DNA of 64,000 bases from G965227875 sp965227875 (GTDB lineage: Bacteria; Pseudomonadota; Alphaproteobacteria; Rhizobiales; JAJFHC01), in assembly GCA_965227875.1 (NCBI GenBank), contig OZ245783.1, positions 4,154,001 through 4,218,000 of the forward strand, in the 5' to 3' direction. The position numbers were made by a program, and so were the translations under genes. The notes under the pieces are model-generated. The model was not told where the DNA came from and made no database searches. It worked only from the letters and a program-made list of their open reading frames with translations. This document shows positions 1 to 8,871 of the stretch, piece after piece; position 1 is the first letter of the stretch, and each line of letters opens with the position of its first letter.

Positions 1-336
1 CAACTGGATCTCGGCGATGCGTTCGGGATCGGTGGCGGTTTCGGCCTCCGCCAGCAGGCCGGCGCGCACGGTATCGGCCGCGAGCACCGTGTCGATCAGG
101 CTTTCCGGACCGCCGGGCGCTTCCTGGGCGACGGTGGCGATGCGGGCGTTGCGGGGTGTCGATATGCTGCCGTCTTCCGGGCTGACCTCGCCCGTGAGCA
201 GGCGCAGCAGCGTCGTCTTGCCCGAGCCGTTGCGCCCGACCAGGCCAACCCGGTGACCGGCCGGAATCGCGGCGGTGGCCCGGTCAAGAATGAGCCGGCC
301 CTCGATCCGGTATACGAGTTCGTTCACGTGCAGCAT
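1..336 (-). CDS. ABC-F family ATPase, N-terminal part (cut by window edge)
   Basis: Reading leftwards from an ATG at 336, the first 112 codons encode the start of an ABC-F type ATPase, a soluble twin-nucleotide-binding-domain protein that acts on ribosomes rather than in transport. A Walker A motif, GRNGSGKTT, is visible about residue 38, preceded by the usual first beta strands. The remaining roughly 500 residues, including the inter-domain linker and second ATPase domain, lie beyond the left edge. An SD-like GAAGG precedes the ATG; an in-frame ATG at 363 would add nine residues and cannot be excluded. The gene is divergent from ndk, so the 130 bp between them carries promoters for both. The subfamily cannot be assigned from this fragment. 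Confidence 0.85.
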   Translation of the reverse strand, partial: MLHVNELVYRIEGRLILDRATAAIPAGHRVGLVGRNGSGKTTLLRLLTGEVSPEDGSISTPRNARIATVAQEAPGGPESLIDTVLAADTVRAGLLAEAETATDPERIAEIQL

Positions 337-379
337 GGGGGCGCCTTCTATCACGCCGGACATGCGTCCGAAAGGCACC

Positions 380-408
380 TTGCGAGCGGACGCGGGCGTG
401 TCTATAAG
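380..408 (+). promoter_or_regulatory. Sigma-70-type promoter of ndk
   Basis: TTGCGA (380-385), a 17 bp spacer, then TATAAG (403-408). This matches the housekeeping consensus at 4 of 6 and 5 of 6 positions and would give a 5' leader of about 50 nt before the ndk ATG at 466. No competing element was seen on this strand. Confidence 0.5.
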
Positions 409-465
409 CGGCCCGGAATTTCATGGGTCCACAGGACCACGCAACTAAAAGGACGAAGAACGGAT

Positions 466-888
466 ATGGCCCTCGAACGCACGTTTTCGATCATCAAACC
501 CGACGCCACGCGCCGCAACATCACCGGCAAGATCATCGATCGCCTGGAATCCGGCGGACTTCGCGTCGTCGCGCAGAAGCGCATCCACATGTCGAAGGAG
601 CAGGCGGAAGGTTTCTACGCCGTGCACAAGGAACGGCCCTTCTACAACGACCTCGTCGGGTTCATGACGTCCGGTCCCGTCGTCGTGCAGGTGCTCGAAG
701 GCGAAAACGCCATCGCCCGCAATCGCGAGATCATGGGCGCGACCAATCCTGCCGAGGCTGCCGACGGTACGATCCGCAAGGATTTCGCGGAAAACATCGA
801 GGCCAATTCCGTGCACGGCTCCGATGCACCGGAAACCGCCGCGACCGAAATCAAGTTTTTCTTCAGCGACGACGAAATCGTCGGCTGA
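466..888 (+). CDS. ndk: Nucleoside diphosphate kinase
   Basis: This cytosolic enzyme passes the gamma phosphate of ATP to other nucleoside diphosphates through a phospho-histidine. The protein is 140 residues, the normal family length. It shows the N-terminal ERTFSIIKPDA strand and the active-site block NSVHGSD with the catalytic histidine at residue 117. An upstream in-frame ATG at 253 would add 71 residues with no family match and is rejected; the ATG at 466 follows an AAAGGAC/GAAGAACGG purine-rich stretch. The gene is monocistronic, with its own promoter before it and a strong intrinsic terminator 45 bp after the stop. Confidence 0.97.
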   Translation: MALERTFSIIKPDATRRNITGKIIDRLESGGLRVVAQKRIHMSKEQAEGFYAVHKERPFYNDLVGFMTSGPVVVQVLEGENAIARNREIMGATNPAEAADGTIRKDFAENIEANSVHGSDAPETAATEIKFFFSDDEIVG

Positions 889-933
889 TCTAATCTAGCC
901 TGGATACCGGCCGTCGGCGGCCGGTCGCCGATC

Positions 934-975
934 AGGGCCCGGTTGTTCCCGTGCGGAACAGCCGGGCCCTTTTTT
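934..975 (+). terminator. Rho-independent terminator of ndk
   Basis: A 16 bp stem (934-949 pairing with 955-970, one G-U pair) closes a 5-nt loop and is followed by TTTTT at 971-975. It lies 46 bp after the ndk stop codon and is among the clearest intrinsic terminators in the window. Confidence 0.92.
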
Positions 976-1135
976 GTGTCCGGCACGCAGGGACCCGTAC
1001 GTTTCCCTGGTGCGTGGTGAAAAAATGGGAAGCGTTTCCGCAATGCGGGATTCGCACTTTCGCCGGGCAGGGCGATTCACCACAGTGCTCGCCAATCGAA
1101 TTCGACGATCCGGTCAGATGCGGAGGACATAATAA

Positions 1136-2206
1136 ATGACCGACCCGAAAAACATTCTCTTGCTCGGCGCTTCCTACGGATCCCTGCTTGCGATCAAGCT
1201 TGTCATGGCGGGCCATCATGTGACGCTCGTCTGCCTTCCGGCCGAAGCGGATCAGATCAATGCCGATGGCGTGCGGGTGCGCATGCCCGTCCGCGGGCGC
1301 GAGGCTCTCGTCGACCTGCATTCCGCCGACATGCCGGGAACGGTCCGGGCGGCGGGAACCGGGGATGTGAACCCGGCCGATTTTGACCTGATCGGGTTGG
1401 CCATGCAGGAACCGCAATACCGCTCCGATGGTGTCAGGCAGCTTCTCGACGCAGTCGGCCGGAGCGGGAAGCCGTGCATGTCGATCATGAACATGCCGCC
1501 GCTTCCGTATCTTCTGCGCATACCGGGTCTCGACGCCGAGACGCTCTCTCCCTGTTTCACGGATCCCACCGTGTGGTCGAGCTTCGACCCCGAACTCGTG
1601 ACGCTGTGCAGTCCCGACCCGCAGGCTTTCCGCCCGGAGGGGGAGCCGCCGAACGTCCTGCAGGTGAGCCTGCCGACCAACTTCAAGGCTGCGCGTTTCT
1701 CGTCGGAGGAACACACCAACCTGCTGCGTGGTCTCGAGTCCGACATCGCGGCGATCCGGTATCCCGTGGACGGACAGGAGGTGGAACTGCCGGTCAAGCT
1801 CAAGGTCCACGACTCGATCTTTGTCCCGCTTGCGAAATGGAGCATGCTGCTCACCGGAAACTATCGCTGCGTCCAGCCCGATGCGGCACGGTCTATCCGC
1901 GACGCGGTGCATACCGACCTCGAGCGCTCCCGCGAGGTCTACGAGTGGGTGAGCGCGCTCTGCCGCAAGCTTGGTGCGGACCCTGCCGACCAGGTGCCGT
2001 TCGAGAAATACGCCAATGCGGCCAAGGGCCTGTCCAAGCCGTCATCCGCCGCCCGGGCGCTCTTTGCCGGCGCACCGAACATCGAGCGGGTCGATCGTCT
2101 CGTGCAGACGATCGCGCGCCAGCTCGGCGTCTCGTCCGAACTCATCGACGACACTGTCGCCCTCGTCGATGCACGGCTGGAAGAGAACAGGCGCAACGCG
2201 GCCTAG
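1136..2206 (+). CDS. Ketopantoate reductase-like NAD(P)-binding protein
   Basis: A 356-residue protein with an N-terminal Rossmann fold typical of the ketopantoate reductase (ApbA/PanE) group: the glycine-rich loop GASYGSLLAIKL begins at residue 11. Later, AKWSMLLTGN (K234, N242) resembles the catalytic Lys-Asn segment of ketopantoate reductases. The protein is longer than PanE (about 300 residues) and the rest is divergent, so the true substrate is unknown; reduction of a 2-oxo acid is inferred. The ATG at 1136 follows a good SD (GGAGGA at 1122). The gene stands alone behind the ndk terminator and converges on the PaiB-like gene with 32 bp between stops. Confidence 0.65.
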   Translation: MTDPKNILLLGASYGSLLAIKLVMAGHHVTLVCLPAEADQINADGVRVRMPVRGREALVDLHSADMPGTVRAAGTGDVNPADFDLIGLAMQEPQYRSDGVRQLLDAVGRSGKPCMSIMNMPPLPYLLRIPGLDAETLSPCFTDPTVWSSFDPELVTLCSPDPQAFRPEGEPPNVLQVSLPTNFKAARFSSEEHTNLLRGLESDIAAIRYPVDGQEVELPVKLKVHDSIFVPLAKWSMLLTGNYRCVQPDAARSIRDAVHTDLERSREVYEWVSALCRKLGADPADQVPFEKYANAAKGLSKPSSAARALFAGAPNIERVDRLVQTIARQLGVSSELIDDTVALVDARLEENRRNAA

Positions 2207-2238
2207 TCAGTGCCGACCCGGTCAACCGGGCTGTCGCT

Positions 2239-2871
2239 TCAGTCCGGCTCGACCGGGATCATGCCCGAGACGACGCGGTCGCGAGGGTCGTCGCTTTCCG
2301 CGAGACCCGCCGCGACCCGCACCCGGTCTGCCGACGGACGGTTCTGGCTCATCTTCCGCTTGCCTTCCAGCCGGGTGATTTCGAGCCGGAAGCCGACGAT
2401 CCCGCGCAATTGCGACCGGATGAATTCGTCCGGTGCCTGCGTCACGCTCCAGGGCCGGTCACGCCTTGCTTCGTGCCTGTCCGTCAACCTCGTCACGACG
2501 TCGAGAAGCCGGTCCGGTTCGGCGAAAAACTCGATCGGGCCATGGGCATGGACGGCCTCGTAGTTCCAGGTGGGAACGACCTTGTGGTGCTCCTCCTTGG
2601 CCGCGTACCAGTTGGGCGTGATGTAGGCGTCGGCTCCCATGAAGATCGCAAGCGCGTCCCCCGCCGGGGCCAGGCGCCATTGCGGATTGGCCCTGGCGAC
2701 ATGCCCGTAGAGCGCACCGTGCGTCGCTTCCGCAGCGTCGAACAACACGGGCAGGGGCGTGGCCTGCAACCCGTCTTCGGTGGCTGTCACAAGCGTGCAG
2801 AGCCGGGTGTCTCGCATGATGCCATGGAGAATCTCGGTGTCGTCTTCGCGAAAGGCGGGCGGGATGTACAT
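2239..2871 (-). CDS. PaiB-type FMN-binding negative transcriptional regulator-like protein
   Basis: The 210-residue protein matches the PaiB family, small FMN-binding split-barrel proteins first named as negative regulators of sporulation and protease genes in Bacillus. Visible family blocks are MYIPPAFRE at the N-terminus, GHVARANPQW (56-65), YITPNWYA (83-90) and VPTWNYEAVHAHG (99-111), where flavin binding occurs. There is no helix-turn-helix, so a direct DNA-binding role is doubtful, and many family members may be flavin oxidoreductases or sensors. It lies on the same strand as, and 98 bp downstream of, the idonate dehydrogenase gene; a shared transcript is possible but not shown. Confidence 0.85.
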   Translation of the reverse strand: MYIPPAFREDDTEILHGIMRDTRLCTLVTATEDGLQATPLPVLFDAAEATHGALYGHVARANPQWRLAPAGDALAIFMGADAYITPNWYAAKEEHHKVVPTWNYEAVHAHGPIEFFAEPDRLLDVVTRLTDRHEARRDRPWSVTQAPDEFIRSQLRGIVGFRLEITRLEGKRKMSQNRPSADRVRVAAGLAESDDPRDRVVSGMIPVEPD

Positions 2872-2969
2872 CGGTGCTGACTCCTTCGGCAGAATGCATA
2901 AGCCGATCCCGACCGCCGATCCATGACCGCTTCACCGCGTTACGCCGGAGCCATTTGCCACCGGACCGC

Positions 2970-4004
2970 TTACGTGAACGCGATCTGGACCTTCATGGAC
3001 CGGGTTCGGTCGCCGGCCAGTTCGAAGGCCGCGACCGCATCGTCCATTGGCAGCGTCGCGCTGATCAGCGGCGCGAGGTCGACGGCCGACCGGTTGATGA
3101 GGTCCATCGCCCAGGCGAACTCCTCGTGAAAACGGAAGCTGCCGCGCAGTTCGATTTCCTTCGCGACAAGCTGGTTCAGCGGCACCGGCGTGTCGCCACC
3201 AAGCCCCAGCTGAACGATCCGCCCACCCGGCCGCATCACGTCGATCGCAGCGGAGAGGGCGGCCGGGCTGCCCGACGCCTCGAACGCGACGTCGACAAGT
3301 CCCTTGTCCCGCCGGTAGGGGGCGAGATCCTCGCCGTTCGTCGCGACGTTGACTGTCGTGTCGGCACCGACCGAAGTGGCGAACGAGAGCGCCGGATCGC
3401 TGAGGTCCGTTGCGATGATTTCCCCGGCGCCGGCATGCCGCGCGGCGATGATGCACAGCGCGCCGATAGGCCCGCATCCCGTGACAAGCACGCGGCGCCC
3501 CGCGATATCTCCGGCCTGCCTGACGGCGTGGAGGCAGACACTGAAGGGTTCCGCCAGTGCGGCGAGGCCCGGGGTCACGTCCGGACCCGCCCGGTGGCAT
3601 TGCGTGGCGTCCGCGACCAGCGTCGTGCGAAACGCGCCCTGGATATGCGGAAAAGGCATGGCCGATCCGTAGAACCGCATGTTGAGACACTGGTTCGGCC
3701 GGCCGTCGAGACAGTGGACACAGGCCCGGCAGGGGCGGCTCGGGCTGATGGCGACGCGGTCACCTTGCGAGAGACCTTCGACCTCGCTGCCCAGCGCGAC
3801 GATCGTACCCGCCACCTCATGTCCGAGGATCATCGGCTCGCGCAGCCGAACCGTGCCGAAGCCGCCATGATTGTAATAGTGCAGGTCCGATCCGCAGATG
3901 CCGCCGGTTTCGACCGCGACGGCGACCTGTCCGGGTCCGGGGGCGGCGGCGTCCATCTCCTCGACCCGCAGATCCCTTGCATCATGTATGACAATTGCAC
4001 GCAC
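2970..4004 (-). CDS. idnD: L-idonate 5-dehydrogenase-like zinc alcohol dehydrogenase
   Basis: A 344-residue medium-chain zinc dehydrogenase. Catalytic-zinc ligands are seen as GICGSD (C37) and GHE (H61, E62); structural-zinc cysteines are C92, C95, C98 and C106. The Rossmann motif GCGPIG (176-181) is followed by D200, which favours NAD over NADP. Overall it looks like L-idonate 5-dehydrogenase, which oxidises L-idonate to 5-keto-D-gluconate. The start is GTG, preceded by GGGAGTG. The adjacent divergent SDR gene is the expected next enzyme, supporting the assignment, although related polyol dehydrogenases (sorbitol, threonine) share the fold. Confidence 0.78.
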   Translation of the reverse strand: MRAIVIHDARDLRVEEMDAAAPGPGQVAVAVETGGICGSDLHYYNHGGFGTVRLREPMILGHEVAGTIVALGSEVEGLSQGDRVAISPSRPCRACVHCLDGRPNQCLNMRFYGSAMPFPHIQGAFRTTLVADATQCHRAGPDVTPGLAALAEPFSVCLHAVRQAGDIAGRRVLVTGCGPIGALCIIAARHAGAGEIIATDLSDPALSFATSVGADTTVNVATNGEDLAPYRRDKGLVDVAFEASGSPAALSAAIDVMRPGGRIVQLGLGGDTPVPLNQLVAKEIELRGSFRFHEEFAWAMDLINRSAVDLAPLISATLPMDDAVAAFELAGDRTRSMKVQIAFT

Positions 4005-4078
4005 GTAACGTCACTCCCGGAACGGTTCATTCGATGGTACAGCAGGGCCGGACGGCGCGAATATAGGGGACGGCGATC

Positions 4079-4849
4079 ATGAATGTAACATCACTCTTCG
4101 ATCTTCACGGCAAGCGGGTCCTGGTGACCGGCTCGAGCCAGGGGATCGGATACACGCTGGCGCTCGGGCTTGGGTCGGCGGGGGCGTCCGTCGTCATCAA
4201 TGGCCGGGACGAGGACAAACTCCTGCGCGCGGCGGGCAAACTCGCCGAAGCCGGAATCAGGGCCGGGGTCTCGCGGTTCGACGTCACCGATGCCGCCGAT
4301 GTCGAGCGGGCGGTCGGTGCGATAGAAGAGGATCACGGCGCCATCGATATCCTCGTCAACAATGCCGGAATGCAGTTCCGCACGCCGCTCGAGGATTTCC
4401 CGGACGACATGTGGCACACGCTCATGCGCACCAATGTCGACAGCGTCTACAATGTCGGCAAGGCGGTCGCCCGTCGCATGATCCCGCGTGGACGCGGCAA
4501 GATCGTCAATATCTGTTCCGTCCAGACGGCTCTCGCCCGGCCGGGCATCGCACCCTACGTGGCGTCCAAGGGCGCCGTCGCCAACCTGACCAAGGGCATG
4601 TGCACGGACTGGGCGAAACACGGCCTGCAGGTGAATGGCCTGGCGCCGGGCTATTTCAAGACCGAACTGACCGAAGCGCTCGTTGCCGACGAGGAGTTTT
4701 CCGCATGGCTCGCCGGACGCACGCCCGCCGGGCGATGGGGCGACGTCGAGGAACTGATCGGTGCGGCGATATTCCTGTCGTCGGACGCCTCCAGCTTCGT
4801 CAACGGCCATGTGCTCTACGTCGACGGCGGCATCACCGCCAGTCTCTGA
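4079..4849 (+). CDS. idnO: Gluconate 5-dehydrogenase-like short-chain dehydrogenase
   Basis: This 256-residue classical SDR has the cofactor loop TGSSQGIG (17-24), NNAG (94-97) and the catalytic set S147, Y160, K164. Its sequence style (FDLHGKRVLVTGSSQGIG near the N-terminus, PAGRWG near residue 216) is that of gluconate 5-dehydrogenases, which interconvert 5-ketogluconate and D-gluconate in the cytosol. It is divergent from the idnD-like gene across only 74 bp, so one control region probably serves both. No gluconate kinase is encoded nearby, so further metabolism must rely on genes elsewhere. Confidence 0.78.
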   Translation: MNVTSLFDLHGKRVLVTGSSQGIGYTLALGLGSAGASVVINGRDEDKLLRAAGKLAEAGIRAGVSRFDVTDAADVERAVGAIEEDHGAIDILVNNAGMQFRTPLEDFPDDMWHTLMRTNVDSVYNVGKAVARRMIPRGRGKIVNICSVQTALARPGIAPYVASKGAVANLTKGMCTDWAKHGLQVNGLAPGYFKTELTEALVADEEFSAWLAGRTPAGRWGDVEELIGAAIFLSSDASSFVNGHVLYVDGGITASL

Positions 4850-4869
4850 AGTCCGGGAACGGATCGGAT

Positions 4870-6129
4870 TCAGCCGCTGAACACCAGGAGCGCGGCACTC
4901 GCCACGACGCCGATGAGAGGGGCGGCGAACGGGGCGTGAAACGAGTTGGGCGGCGGCGGCGGTCCGGCCAGTTTGATGCGGATCAGCGACGCGTTTATCA
5001 GCACGAAGATCACCAGGGTGATGCGCGACGTCGAGTCTGCAAGGCGTTCGAGATCGAACAGGCTGGCCAGCGCGATGATGATCGCTGCGACGACCACGGT
5101 GGCGTAGACCGGCGTTCTCGTGAGCGGGTTCACCTTGGCGAGAAAGGACGGCAATCCCCCCTGGACGGCCACGCCGTAGATCACCCGCGACGCCATGACG
5201 ATCTGAACGATCAGGGTGTTGAGGATGGCGATCACGGCAATGCCGCTCAGGATGTGCGGGCCTGTCCCCGTCGCTTTTTCGAACACCAGTCCCAGCGGCG
5301 CTTCGGCGACGGCCAGTTCTGCCGGAGCGACCGTCAGCACGGCGACCGCCGTGACGAGGAAATAGAGCAGGACCGTCACCGCCAGCGTCGCGAAGATCGC
5401 CCGCGGCATGGTGCGTTCGGGATCGTGGGCCTCCTCGGCGACGTTCACGAGGTCTTCGAACCCGATGAAGGCGAAAAAGGCGAGGATCACGCCCGCGGTG
5501 ATGCCGGGCCAGACCGATGCCAGCGCTTCGGTGGAGAACTCCGGCACGAGTTCCGGAAACCGGGAGAAGATCCCGGGGTCGTTCGACAGGCCCGCGACGA
5601 CGATGACGATGAGGCCGGCGACCTCGATGACCGTGAACAGGCCGGCGAGCAGGACCGACTGCGTGATACCCCAGATCGCCACGAGGCTCATCACGATGAT
5701 GACCGCCGGTGCGAGGATGCCGGTCGGCAGGTCGACGAACTGCCGGATGTATCCCGCGCTGCCCACGGAGATCGCGGCGGAGGAAACGACGCCCGCCATG
5801 ACCACGAGCAGTCCGACGGTAGTCGCCAGGGGATTCCACTTGAAGGCCGCGCGGACATAGGCGGCCTCGCCGGCGCTGACCGGATAACGGCCGGCCAGTT
5901 CGGCGAACGAGATGGCCGTGGGCGCCATGACGAGCGCTGCGAGCAGGAAACTGACAGGCGCGAATATCCCCGCCCGGCCCGCGGTCGCGCCCACGAGCAC
6001 GTAGATGCCCGCGCCGACCGTGACACCGACGCCGTAGAGGATCAGGAGCGGCAGCGAAAGGGCGCGCTTGAGGGCGACCCTTTCGGGAGGCTGGGGCGTG
6101 GGTCGGGTATCGAGCGGTGTGTCGGTCAT
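4870..6129 (-). CDS. APC superfamily amino acid permease
   Basis: A 419-residue integral membrane protein with about twelve hydrophobic segments and the opening typical of APC (amino acid-polyamine-organocation) permeases: LILYGVGVTVGAGIYVL at about residues 29-45, where the unwound first helix binds substrate. Substrate cannot be predicted. It is the last gene on the strand behind the TRAP transporter and enolase-superfamily genes, 47 bp after the latter, and so could be co-transcribed with them; it converges with the idnO-like gene. It is shorter than many APC members (450-500 residues) but shows no internal break. Confidence 0.82.
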   Translation of the reverse strand: MTDTPLDTRPTPQPPERVALKRALSLPLLILYGVGVTVGAGIYVLVGATAGRAGIFAPVSFLLAALVMAPTAISFAELAGRYPVSAGEAAYVRAAFKWNPLATTVGLLVVMAGVVSSAAISVGSAGYIRQFVDLPTGILAPAVIIVMSLVAIWGITQSVLLAGLFTVIEVAGLIVIVVAGLSNDPGIFSRFPELVPEFSTEALASVWPGITAGVILAFFAFIGFEDLVNVAEEAHDPERTMPRAIFATLAVTVLLYFLVTAVAVLTVAPAELAVAEAPLGLVFEKATGTGPHILSGIAVIAILNTLIVQIVMASRVIYGVAVQGGLPSFLAKVNPLTRTPVYATVVVAAIIIALASLFDLERLADSTSRITLVIFVLINASLIRIKLAGPPPPPNSFHAPFAAPLIGVVASAALLVFSG

Positions 6130-6176
6130 GTCGAACTCTTGCGCAGACCGTGCTCCGGGGCCTTGATGCAGGTCAA

Positions 6177-7277
6177 TCAGGTCTTGCGGATGGAGTCCAG
6201 TGCGTCCCAGTCGAACGTCACGCCGTGGCCCGGCCTGTCAGGCGCGATGGCGAAGCCGTCCCTGATCTCGAGAGGTTCGGCGATATAGTCGTCGAGACCG
6301 AAACCGTGGGCCTCGAGATAGGACATGTTCGGGCAGGCCGCGAGCAGGTGCACCGTGATGTCGTGCGCGCCATGGGACGTGACGGGCAACCCGAAGGCCT
6401 CGGCCAGCCGCGCGATCTTGATGAACGGGGTGACACCGCCGCAATTGGTCACGTCCGGCTCCGGAAACGAGACCGCTTCGCCCGCGATGAAGTTCTTGAA
6501 CTCCCACAGCGACCGGAAGTTTTCGCCGGTTGCCACGGGCAGGCCGCCTTCGCGCAGGACCCGTGCATTTGCCGCGATATCGTCCGGTGGGCAGGGCTCT
6601 TCGAACCAGAAGGGGTCATATGGTGCGAAGGCGCGCGCAGCCCTTATGGCCTCGTCCGCCGAGTAGACCATGTTGGCGTCGAGCATGAGCGGAAACTCGT
6701 CCCCCAGGAACGCCCGCATCGCCTTGACCTTGGTCACGTCCTCGGACAGGCGGGGCCGGCCGACCTTCATCTTGATCGCCCTGAAGCCGCGTTGCAGGTT
6801 TCCTTCCGTCTGCGCGATGAGTTCGTCTGCGCTCAGCATCAGGTCGATGCCGCCGGCATAACACGGCACGCGGCGGTCGAATCCGCCCAGGTGCCGCCAC
6901 AGGGGTTCCCCGGCGCGTTTCGCCTTGAGGTCCCACATCGCGATGTCGAAGGCCGACATCGCCAGCACGGTCGGCCCGCCACGCCCGCCATAGTGCAGAT
7001 CCCACCACAGCCTGTGCCACAGGGCTTCGGGGCACCCGGCGTCCGCGCCCTGCGCGATTTCCGCGATTTCCCGTGCGATAACGTCATGTACGGCGCCACC
7101 GTTTCGCCCGCAGGTATAGGTGTACCCGCATCCTTCCGCACCATCGCTGTCGATGATGCGCACCGTGACGATCTCGAAGGCCGCCATGACACCGTGCGTG
7201 CTGTCGGTGAGCGCCGTGGCGAGCGGAATCTCGTACAGGCCCGTCTCGACCTTCTCGATTGCTGCGGGTTTGCTCAT
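6177..7277 (-). CDS. Enolase superfamily enzyme (mandelate racemase/muconate lactonizing type)
   Basis: A 366-residue protein with the capping domain and TIM barrel of the enolase superfamily. The KMK motif (169-171) provides the general base; metal ligands are D200 (LDAN), E226 (FEEP) and E252 (TGEN); an Asp-His dyad is likely formed by D275 and a histidine of SHGAHD (301-306). These residues fit abstraction of a proton next to a carboxylate, as in sugar-acid dehydratases, cycloisomerases and some amino acid racemases. It starts 10 bp after the TRAP large permease, so its substrate is probably what the transporter imports. Reaction and substrate are inference only. Confidence 0.82.
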   Translation of the reverse strand: MSKPAAIEKVETGLYEIPLATALTDSTHGVMAAFEIVTVRIIDSDGAEGCGYTYTCGRNGGAVHDVIAREIAEIAQGADAGCPEALWHRLWWDLHYGGRGGPTVLAMSAFDIAMWDLKAKRAGEPLWRHLGGFDRRVPCYAGGIDLMLSADELIAQTEGNLQRGFRAIKMKVGRPRLSEDVTKVKAMRAFLGDEFPLMLDANMVYSADEAIRAARAFAPYDPFWFEEPCPPDDIAANARVLREGGLPVATGENFRSLWEFKNFIAGEAVSFPEPDVTNCGGVTPFIKIARLAEAFGLPVTSHGAHDITVHLLAACPNMSYLEAHGFGLDDYIAEPLEIRDGFAIAPDRPGHGVTFDWDALDSIRKT

Positions 7278-7287
7278 TTCACGCCCG

Positions 7288-8868
7288 CTACAGGAATACG
7301 GTGGTGATCTCCGGCACGCAGAGAATGATGGCCAGGATGATCAGCTGGATGCCGATGAAGGGCAGGAAGCCCCTGAAGATGTCGGGCAGCGTGATATGCG
7401 GCGGCGCCACGGACTTGAGGTAGAACGCTGCCGGTCCGAAGGGTGGCGACAGGAACGACACCTGCATGTTCACGCAGAACAGGATCCCGAACCAGACCCG
7501 GACGAGTGAGCTGGAGTCGAGGCCGCCCGTCAGTCCGAGTTCGTCCATCGGCAGCTTGAGCACGATCGGCAGGAACACCGGCATGACCAGAAGCACGATG
7601 CCCGTCCAGTCCATGAAGGCGCCGAGGAACAGGAAGATCACCATCATGACGAGCAGCACGCCCATCGTCGGCAATTCGTAGCCGACGATCAGGTTGGCGA
7701 CGTAGGTCGGTCCGCCGGCAATCGTGTAGGCGCCGGCGAGCGCGGTGGCGCCGAACGTCACCCAGATGATGGTGCCCGTCGACTTGAAGGTGCGCATGGA
7801 AGCTTCGCGGAGCAGCTGCATCGAGAACTCGCCGCGCATGATGATGAGGATGAGCACGGCGACCGCACCCATGCCGGCGGCTTCGGTAATACCGGTCACG
7901 CCGCCATAGATGGAGCCCAGGACGACGAACACGATAAGCAGCGGTGCGACGAGACCCTTGCCGCGGTCCCATGCTTCCTTTGTGGCCGCGATCCCGGCGA
8001 ATCCGAGCAGGTAGAGAAGGCTGGCCGCGAGAATGGCGCTGCAGGTCCAGAAGCTCGTCATGCTGATGAGGCTGGTCTGTTCGTCGATGGCGCCAACACT
8101 ATGCAGATAGATCCCGCGGACCAGGATGATGGCCGCTCCGGCGCCGTTGACGAGCATGATGAGGCAGGAGCCGTAGAGCGCCTTCTGGCGAGGCGTCATG
8201 TCGTCCTCGCTGGCTTCGGGCAGTGGCGCCTCCTCGGGACGCAGGCGCGTGCGCACCAGGATGTAGATGATGTAGCAGCCGGCCAGCATGAAGCCGGGCA
8301 GAAACGCGGCCTTGAACAGGGCGTGGATCGATGTCTCGGTTATGAGGCCGTAGAAGATCAGCACGATGGACGGCGGGATCATGGTGCCGAGCGAACCGGA
8401 GGCGCAGATCGTGCCGATGGCGAGGTTCTGGTTGTAGCCGAGCCGCAGCATCTGGGGCAGGGCGATCAGGCCGAGCAGGACCACCTCGCCACCGATGATG
8501 CCCGACATGGCGGCCATGACGATGGCCATGACGGCCGTGACGACCGCGATGCCGCCGCGTGTGCGTGACATCCACATGTTCAGAGACGAGTACATGTCCC
8601 GCGCGATGCCCGATCTCTCCAGCAGTGTCGCCATGAAGATGAACAGCGGGACAGACACGAGCACGTAATTCGTGGTGATGCCGTAGAGGCGCTGGGCAAG
8701 GATGTTGAGCGGCCCTGTGCCGAAATTCGAGAACAGCAGGTCCGGTCCGAACTTGAGCACCATGACGACCACGGCGAGGAAACCGGAGGCGAAGCCCAGC
8801 GGCATGCCGATCGCCAGGAGGAACAGCATGCCGAAAAGCAGGATGAGTGAGATTGTCCCGATGTCCAC
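7288..8868 (-). CDS. TRAP transporter large permease (DctM family)
   Basis: This 526-residue membrane protein is the ion-coupled transport subunit of a tripartite TRAP transporter. The N-terminal LLFGMLFLLAIGMPLGFASG segment and the later MIPPSIVLIFYG and PFGPAAFYL stretches are typical of DctM. It belongs to the longer subclass (over 500 residues), with extra hydrophobic segments and a charged central loop compared with the usual 425 residues. Translation begins at GTG (8868), three bases after the small-permease stop and with GGAGAA before it, so the two permeases are tightly coupled. Confidence 0.92.
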   Translation of the reverse strand: MDIGTISLILLFGMLFLLAIGMPLGFASGFLAVVVMVLKFGPDLLFSNFGTGPLNILAQRLYGITTNYVLVSVPLFIFMATLLERSGIARDMYSSLNMWMSRTRGGIAVVTAVMAIVMAAMSGIIGGEVVLLGLIALPQMLRLGYNQNLAIGTICASGSLGTMIPPSIVLIFYGLITETSIHALFKAAFLPGFMLAGCYIIYILVRTRLRPEEAPLPEASEDDMTPRQKALYGSCLIMLVNGAGAAIILVRGIYLHSVGAIDEQTSLISMTSFWTCSAILAASLLYLLGFAGIAATKEAWDRGKGLVAPLLIVFVVLGSIYGGVTGITEAAGMGAVAVLILIIMRGEFSMQLLREASMRTFKSTGTIIWVTFGATALAGAYTIAGGPTYVANLIVGYELPTMGVLLVMMVIFLFLGAFMDWTGIVLLVMPVFLPIVLKLPMDELGLTGGLDSSSLVRVWFGILFCVNMQVSFLSPPFGPAAFYLKSVAPPHITLPDIFRGFLPFIGIQLIILAIILCVPEITTVFL

Positions 8869-8871
8869 GGC

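Noticed and set aside
1028..1039. LacI-like half-palindrome GGAAGCGTTTCC upstream of the ketopantoate reductase-like gene
   Set aside because: The central pair mismatches, there is no LacI-family gene near, and a single copy is compatible with chance.
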